A DNA stretch of 64,000 bases, taken from Bacteroidales bacterium UBA5371 (GTDB lineage Bacteria > Bacteroidota > Bacteroidia > Bacteroidales > P3). A program made the translations under genes and the position numbers. The first letter of the stretch is position 1, and each line of letters starts with the position of its first letter. Shown here one piece after another: positions 60,713 to 64,000 of this stretch. The stretch lies in contig DHPF01000015.1 in assembly GCA_002407855.1 (NCBI GenBank), positions 32,174 to 96,173 on the forward strand, read 5' to 3'. The notes beneath the pieces were generated by a model that worked only from the letters and a program-made list of their open reading frames with translations, did no database searches and was not told the origin of the DNA.

Positions 60713-61516
60713 CTATCTAATAATTAATTTAACCCTTTCAATCTTTCTATTATCGGCTTTTTCTATAACAAAGAAGTAGTTTTCAAACTTAATAGTCTCA
60801 CCTTTTCTTGGCAAATAGCCTGCAAGTTCAATTAACATACCAGCCAAAGTATCAGCATCACCTTTAATCTCTTCAAAGAACTTGTCGTCTTCAAGCCCAA
60901 TTGCTTTGCAGAAGTCGTTAATGCTTATCTTTCCTGTAAAGGAATATGTCTTTTCTCCAAGTTTGGTTACTAAGGAAGGTTGTAGATAATCAAACTCATC
61001 ACTAATTTCTCCAACAATCTCTTCTAATATATCCTCCAAACTCACAATCCCAACAACAAAGCCAAACTCATCAACCACGATTGCTTGATGGCGTTTTTCT
61101 TCTTGGAATTCTTTAAGTAAATCATTCACATCCTTACTTTCAGGAACAAAAAAAGGCTCACGAATAATCTTACTCCAAGCAAACTCTTTATCGGTACAAA
61201 GATATTTGAATAAATCTTTAACGTGTAAAACTCCTTTAATTTGGTCTAATTCTTTCTCATAAACAGGAATTCTTGAAAACCCACTTTTAGCAATAATCTC
61301 CATAACTTCATTAAAAGGCGTTGAGCATTCTAATGCTAAGATATCAACTCTTGCAGTCATTATATCCGAAACGTCATTATCTAAGCGAATAGTTTTAAAG
61401 TTAGAATGTTTGATGCTTGTAGGGTCATTACTACGATTCGACTCTGAATAAAGTTTAATATACAATTTATAAAAAGGCTTTAATACCTTCTTCAATAATA
61501 CTGATTTTCTCTTCAA
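60713..61516 (-). CDS. gldE: GldE-like CBS/CorC protein lacking the DUF21 membrane domain
   Basis: 267 residues. A CBS pair spans about 45-170 (VSDIMTARVDILALECSTPF, GFSRIPVYEKELDQIKGVLH, AIVVDEFGFVVGIVSLEDIL), followed by a CorC/HlyC transporter-associated domain to the end. GldE normally has an N-terminal DUF21 domain with several helices and is about 430 residues. Here only about 30 residues precede the CBS pair (VLKPFYKLYIKLYSE, like the end of DUF21). The start is a TTG at 61516, four codons after a stop, and the space up to the next divergent gene is 100 bp, so the missing part is not in another frame. Either a 5'-truncated gene or a soluble CorC-like form. Confidence 0.75.
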   Translation of the reverse strand: MKRKSVLLKKVLKPFYKLYIKLYSESNRSNDPTSIKHSNFKTIRLDNDVSDIMTARVDILALECSTPFNEVMEIIAKSGFSRIPVYEKELDQIKGVLHVKDLFKYLCTDKEFAWSKIIREPFFVPESKDVNDLLKEFQEEKRHQAIVVDEFGFVVGIVSLEDILEEIVGEISDEFDYLQPSLVTKLGEKTYSFTGKISINDFCKAIGLEDDKFFEEIKGDADTLAGMLIELAGYLPRKGETIKFENYFFVIEKADNRKIERVKLIIR

Positions 61517-61535
61517 TTTAGGATAAATTTATTGG

Positions 61536-61543
61536 CAAAAATA
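61536..61543 (-). promoter_or_regulatory. -7 promoter box for gldE-gldD
   Basis: TATTTTTG on the minus strand matches TAnnTTTG, 19 bp upstream of the TTG start at 61516. It supports expression of the shortened form. Confidence 0.5.
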
Positions 61544-61586
61544 AACAATTTTCCTCTATATAGTGTCTTAATAATAAAAATAAAAC

Positions 61587-61594
61587 TATATTTG
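61587..61594 (+). promoter_or_regulatory. -7 promoter box for the choice-of-anchor L gene
   Basis: TATATTTG matches TAnnTTTG, 22 bp before the ATG at 61617. Confidence 0.5.
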
Positions 61595-61616
61595 CAACAA
61601 ATTTAATTTATTTACC

Positions 61617-63893
61617 ATGAAAAAAATAGCTTTCTTATTAGCTTTCTTTTTACCGTTATATAGCATTTCACAAGTAACATGTACAGCTCCTGCAAATGGA
61701 ACAATCCTACAAGATATTATTGAGACGCATTTTCTTGGAGAAGGAGTAACTGTTTCAGATGTCCGATTTAATAGTAGTTTAACGTTAAATAGTAATCAAT
61801 TTGGCACATTTGTAAATCCAGACACTTCGGGCAATAATATTAAACTAAAAAAAGGAATAGTTATTGTTAATGGCAATATTCAAGATGCAGAAGCTGGAGC
61901 TTCCGCTATTCATAGTTCTACATCTAATCCTCCAAGTAATGGAGATGAAGTTTCTACTCCTTTAACTGATTTGTTGAGAGGCCAAGGCAATACAAACTCT
62001 TTAAATGATGTTGGGGCTTTAAGGTTTAAGTTCGTGCCAGAAGGAGAACAAGTTTCTTTTAAATATGTTTTTGCAAGTGATGAATACCCAGGTTATGTTT
62101 GTTCTCAATTCAATGATGCTTTTGGGTTTTTTATTTCAGGACCTTATCTTCCAAATGGAACACCTGCTAATTTACCCGGATATGAACAATACCGAAATAC
62201 TAATATTGCAATAATACCAGGCTCTGATCCAGAACTACCTGTAACTATTAATACAATTAATACAACTACCCAGTCTTCAACTTCAACCTGCGTAACAACA
62301 AATGGACATTTACATATTCAACAACCATCGGGGAGTACGATAAATAAAATGCAGGGATACACAATTGCGTTGGACACAAAGAAAGTGCCTGTTGCTCCTT
62401 GCTATGAATACAGGATTGAAATAGCAATTTGTGATGTTAGTGATGCTATATATAATTCTTGCGTATTTCTTGGAGCAAATTCATTTAAGTCTGACTCTTA
62501 CAAACTATCAGTAGCAAACGTTGGAGATACTCAAGATACATTATTAGTCAAAACTAAATGTTCTTCAACTAATGTAAGCGTGAAGCTCAATCGCCCTGCC
62601 AATAATGATGATACCTACACCATACAAACCGCAGGCAATATGGTAGAAGGAGTAGATTATCAATTTGCAGCAGGAGGAAGAACAATGACCTTCACACAAG
62701 GAGATACTGTTGCTAATCTAACAATAAATTTCCTTAACAACCCTGCCGATGTTGAAGGACAAATAGACAGCTTGAAAATTATAGGACAATATCTTTCTGA
62801 ATGTGCTCCTATTGACACAATAACCATATTTACAATTGTCCCACCTCTATTAAAATTTGACACCATTGTTCAAGACACCCTATACTGCAAAAATGGATTG
62901 CCTCATAGAAGACTTTTCTTTGCTAAAACCAAGAATGAATTGCAAGGAGTGGCTTACAAATGGACTTCAAACGGCGAACCAATTGGAGAAACCCCAAATC
63001 AAGCTAATAATTTTATAATGATTGGAGACACTACAACTCAAATGACTGTTACTGTTACAGCAAATGATAGTTGTGGAAGAGAGATTTCTCACAATATATT
63101 TATTAATGTAAATACAGGAGTAACAAATATACTTTTTGACAAAGATAAAATCTGCGAAGGAGATAGCATTATACTTTCTTTTGAAAACCCAGAGGACGTA
63201 AGCTCTTGCTTATGGCAATCGCAACCAGCAGATTTGAGACTAAGCCAAAATAATACCGCATTCAATGCTGTTGCTATGCCAGCTGCCACAACAAGATATT
63301 ATTTGACAATCGATGACAAAAACGGCTGCCAAGCAAGAGACACAGTTATCATAACAGCTTACCCTAATGTAAAAGCAAGCCTAAGTATTACTCCTAAAAA
63401 ACTAACATTTAGCAAAGCAGAAGCACAATTCATTGACCAAACATTCAATTCATTCACTCGGGCTTGGAATTTTGGCGACGGAACAACCTCCACCGACAAA
63501 CAAGGATACCATACTTTCCCTAACACAGAAGAAGCAACCTTTGAAGTAGTCCTTGTGGCCTATAACGAAGCTATGTGTCCAGATACCGCAAAGGCAATAG
63601 TTATAATGAAACCAGACTTTGGTATATATCTTCCTAATGCTTTCACACCAGGAAGCGGAGACAGAAACTCCATATTCATTCCTTACTCATCGCAAGAAGT
63701 TGATTACGAATTTGCAATCTATAACCGCTGGGGAGAAGAGATATTCTTTACTAAGGAGAAAAAAGGTTGGGATGGCAAGCAAAAAGATGGCAACTACGTA
63801 CAAGATGGCACTTATATCTGGGTTCTTACCTTCAGAGATGGAAATGGAGTATTGCAGAGGAAGAAAGGAACGGTCAATACCCTTAAACAATAA
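61617..63893 (+). CDS. Choice-of-anchor L/PKD surface protein with type B T9SS sorting domain
   Basis: 758 residues with a signal peptide (to about 19, YSISQ). The choice-of-anchor L domain spans about 25-290: LQDIIETHFLGEGVTVSDVR, LKKGIVIVNGNI, VGALRFKFVPEGEQVSFKYV, FASDEYPGYVCSQFNDAFGF and NIAIIPGSDP. A Calx-beta-like stretch at 320-370 (FAAGGRTMTFTQGDTVANLT) follows, then an Ig-like region, and a PKD domain near 600-665 (FTRAWNFGDGTTSTDKQGYH). The last 85 residues are a type B (gliding-motility-associated) sorting domain: IYLPNAFTPGSGDRNSIFIP, YEFAIYNRWGEEIFFT and GWDGKQKDGNYVQDGTYIWV. It is probably a surface adhesin delivered by T9SS. Divergent from gldE. Confidence 0.9.
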   Translation: MKKIAFLLAFFLPLYSISQVTCTAPANGTILQDIIETHFLGEGVTVSDVRFNSSLTLNSNQFGTFVNPDTSGNNIKLKKGIVIVNGNIQDAEAGASAIHSSTSNPPSNGDEVSTPLTDLLRGQGNTNSLNDVGALRFKFVPEGEQVSFKYVFASDEYPGYVCSQFNDAFGFFISGPYLPNGTPANLPGYEQYRNTNIAIIPGSDPELPVTINTINTTTQSSTSTCVTTNGHLHIQQPSGSTINKMQGYTIALDTKKVPVAPCYEYRIEIAICDVSDAIYNSCVFLGANSFKSDSYKLSVANVGDTQDTLLVKTKCSSTNVSVKLNRPANNDDTYTIQTAGNMVEGVDYQFAAGGRTMTFTQGDTVANLTINFLNNPADVEGQIDSLKIIGQYLSECAPIDTITIFTIVPPLLKFDTIVQDTLYCKNGLPHRRLFFAKTKNELQGVAYKWTSNGEPIGETPNQANNFIMIGDTTTQMTVTVTANDSCGREISHNIFINVNTGVTNILFDKDKICEGDSIILSFENPEDVSSCLWQSQPADLRLSQNNTAFNAVAMPAATTRYYLTIDDKNGCQARDTVIITAYPNVKASLSITPKKLTFSKAEAQFIDQTFNSFTRAWNFGDGTTSTDKQGYHTFPNTEEATFEVVLVAYNEAMCPDTAKAIVIMKPDFGIYLPNAFTPGSGDRNSIFIPYSSQEVDYEFAIYNRWGEEIFFTKEKKGWDGKQKDGNYVQDGTYIWVLTFRDGNGVLQRKKGTVNTLKQ

Positions 63894-63940
63894 TTTTCCA
63901 AAGAGTATATTTAGTTCTAAATTTGATTAGAAAAAGATAT

Positions 63941-64000
63941 AAAGCCGTTGAAAAAATCCCAACGCCTATCAGAATTTATTTCAACGCCTATTGAAAAATA
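63941..64000. repeat. Start of another phased repeat array, cut by the window edge
   Basis: AACGCCTAT occurs at 63961-63969 and 63983-63991, 22 bp apart, each followed by an AT-rich spacer. AAAGCCGTTG at 63941 resembles the opposite orientation. It follows the 3' end of the type B T9SS gene; further units, if any, lie outside the window. Confidence 0.55.

Overview
The window is AT-rich chromosome from an anaerobic, fermentative member of the Bacteroidota, most like the Bacteroidales and relatives. Four things point there. Promoters match the phylum-specific pattern (TTTG, about 19-21 bp, then TAnnTTTG). There are many Bacteroidota-only families (GldD/GldE, PorZ, a PorV/PorQ-family barrel, DUF4837, DUF4301, DUF5606, SecD-SecF fusion). 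Type IX secretion (T9SS) sorting domains recur. The redox genes are ferredoxin-based: a single-chain pyruvate:ferredoxin oxidoreductase, a four-subunit 2-oxoacid:ferredoxin oxidoreductase, RnfA, acetate kinase, and a Na+-pumping methylmalonyl-CoA decarboxylase, which together imply acetate and propionate/succinate fermentation. Two adjacent superoxide dismutases suggest occasional oxygen exposure.

Layout. 0-2.9 kb: prs-rplY, tRNA-Leu(CAA), a barrel protein, mscL. 3.1-6.7 kb: pyruvate:ferredoxin oxidoreductase. 6.9-8.4 kb: a T9SS substrate, a small gene graveyard and a striking phased repeat array. 8.4-12.1 kb: a hydrolase, then rnfA, a degenerate nucleotidyltransferase-like protein and two glycosyltransferases. 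12.3-15.0 kb: 2-oxoacid:ferredoxin oxidoreductase operon. 15.1-16.4 kb: cytosolic and exported Fe superoxide dismutases in tandem. 16.7-20.3 kb: ackA, an acyltransferase, aspS. 20.4-22.7 kb: a membrane protein/XRE regulator pair and an MFS transporter. 22.9-26.0 kb: secDF. 26.0-36.1 kb: a four-gene unit of a small membrane protein, a TonB-dependent receptor, a 1593-residue exported protein and a PorV/PorQ-family barrel. 36.1-42.8 kb: greA, a HIT protein, a methyltransferase, porZ-recO, prfA. 42.9-49.1 kb: a lipoprotein, then the methylmalonyl-CoA decarboxylase operon, which carries a TerC gene and appears to encode its small gamma subunit in two pieces. 49.7-57.2 kb: a LysM peptidase, DUF4301, glmS, trpS, rsmI, ruvC. 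57.4-64 kb: a peptide transporter, small proteins, gldD with a shortened gldE, and a large type B T9SS substrate.

The main unexplained signals are three. (1) A class of intergenic arrays whose units differ in sequence from place to place but share a 21-22 bp period, seen in at least ten gaps. (2) The receptor/giant exported protein/PorV-like cassette, bounded by a good promoter and a perfect 15-bp terminator hairpin. (3) The split decarboxylase gamma subunit with a TerC exporter inside its operon. All calls are from reading the sequence; no database search or structure prediction was run.
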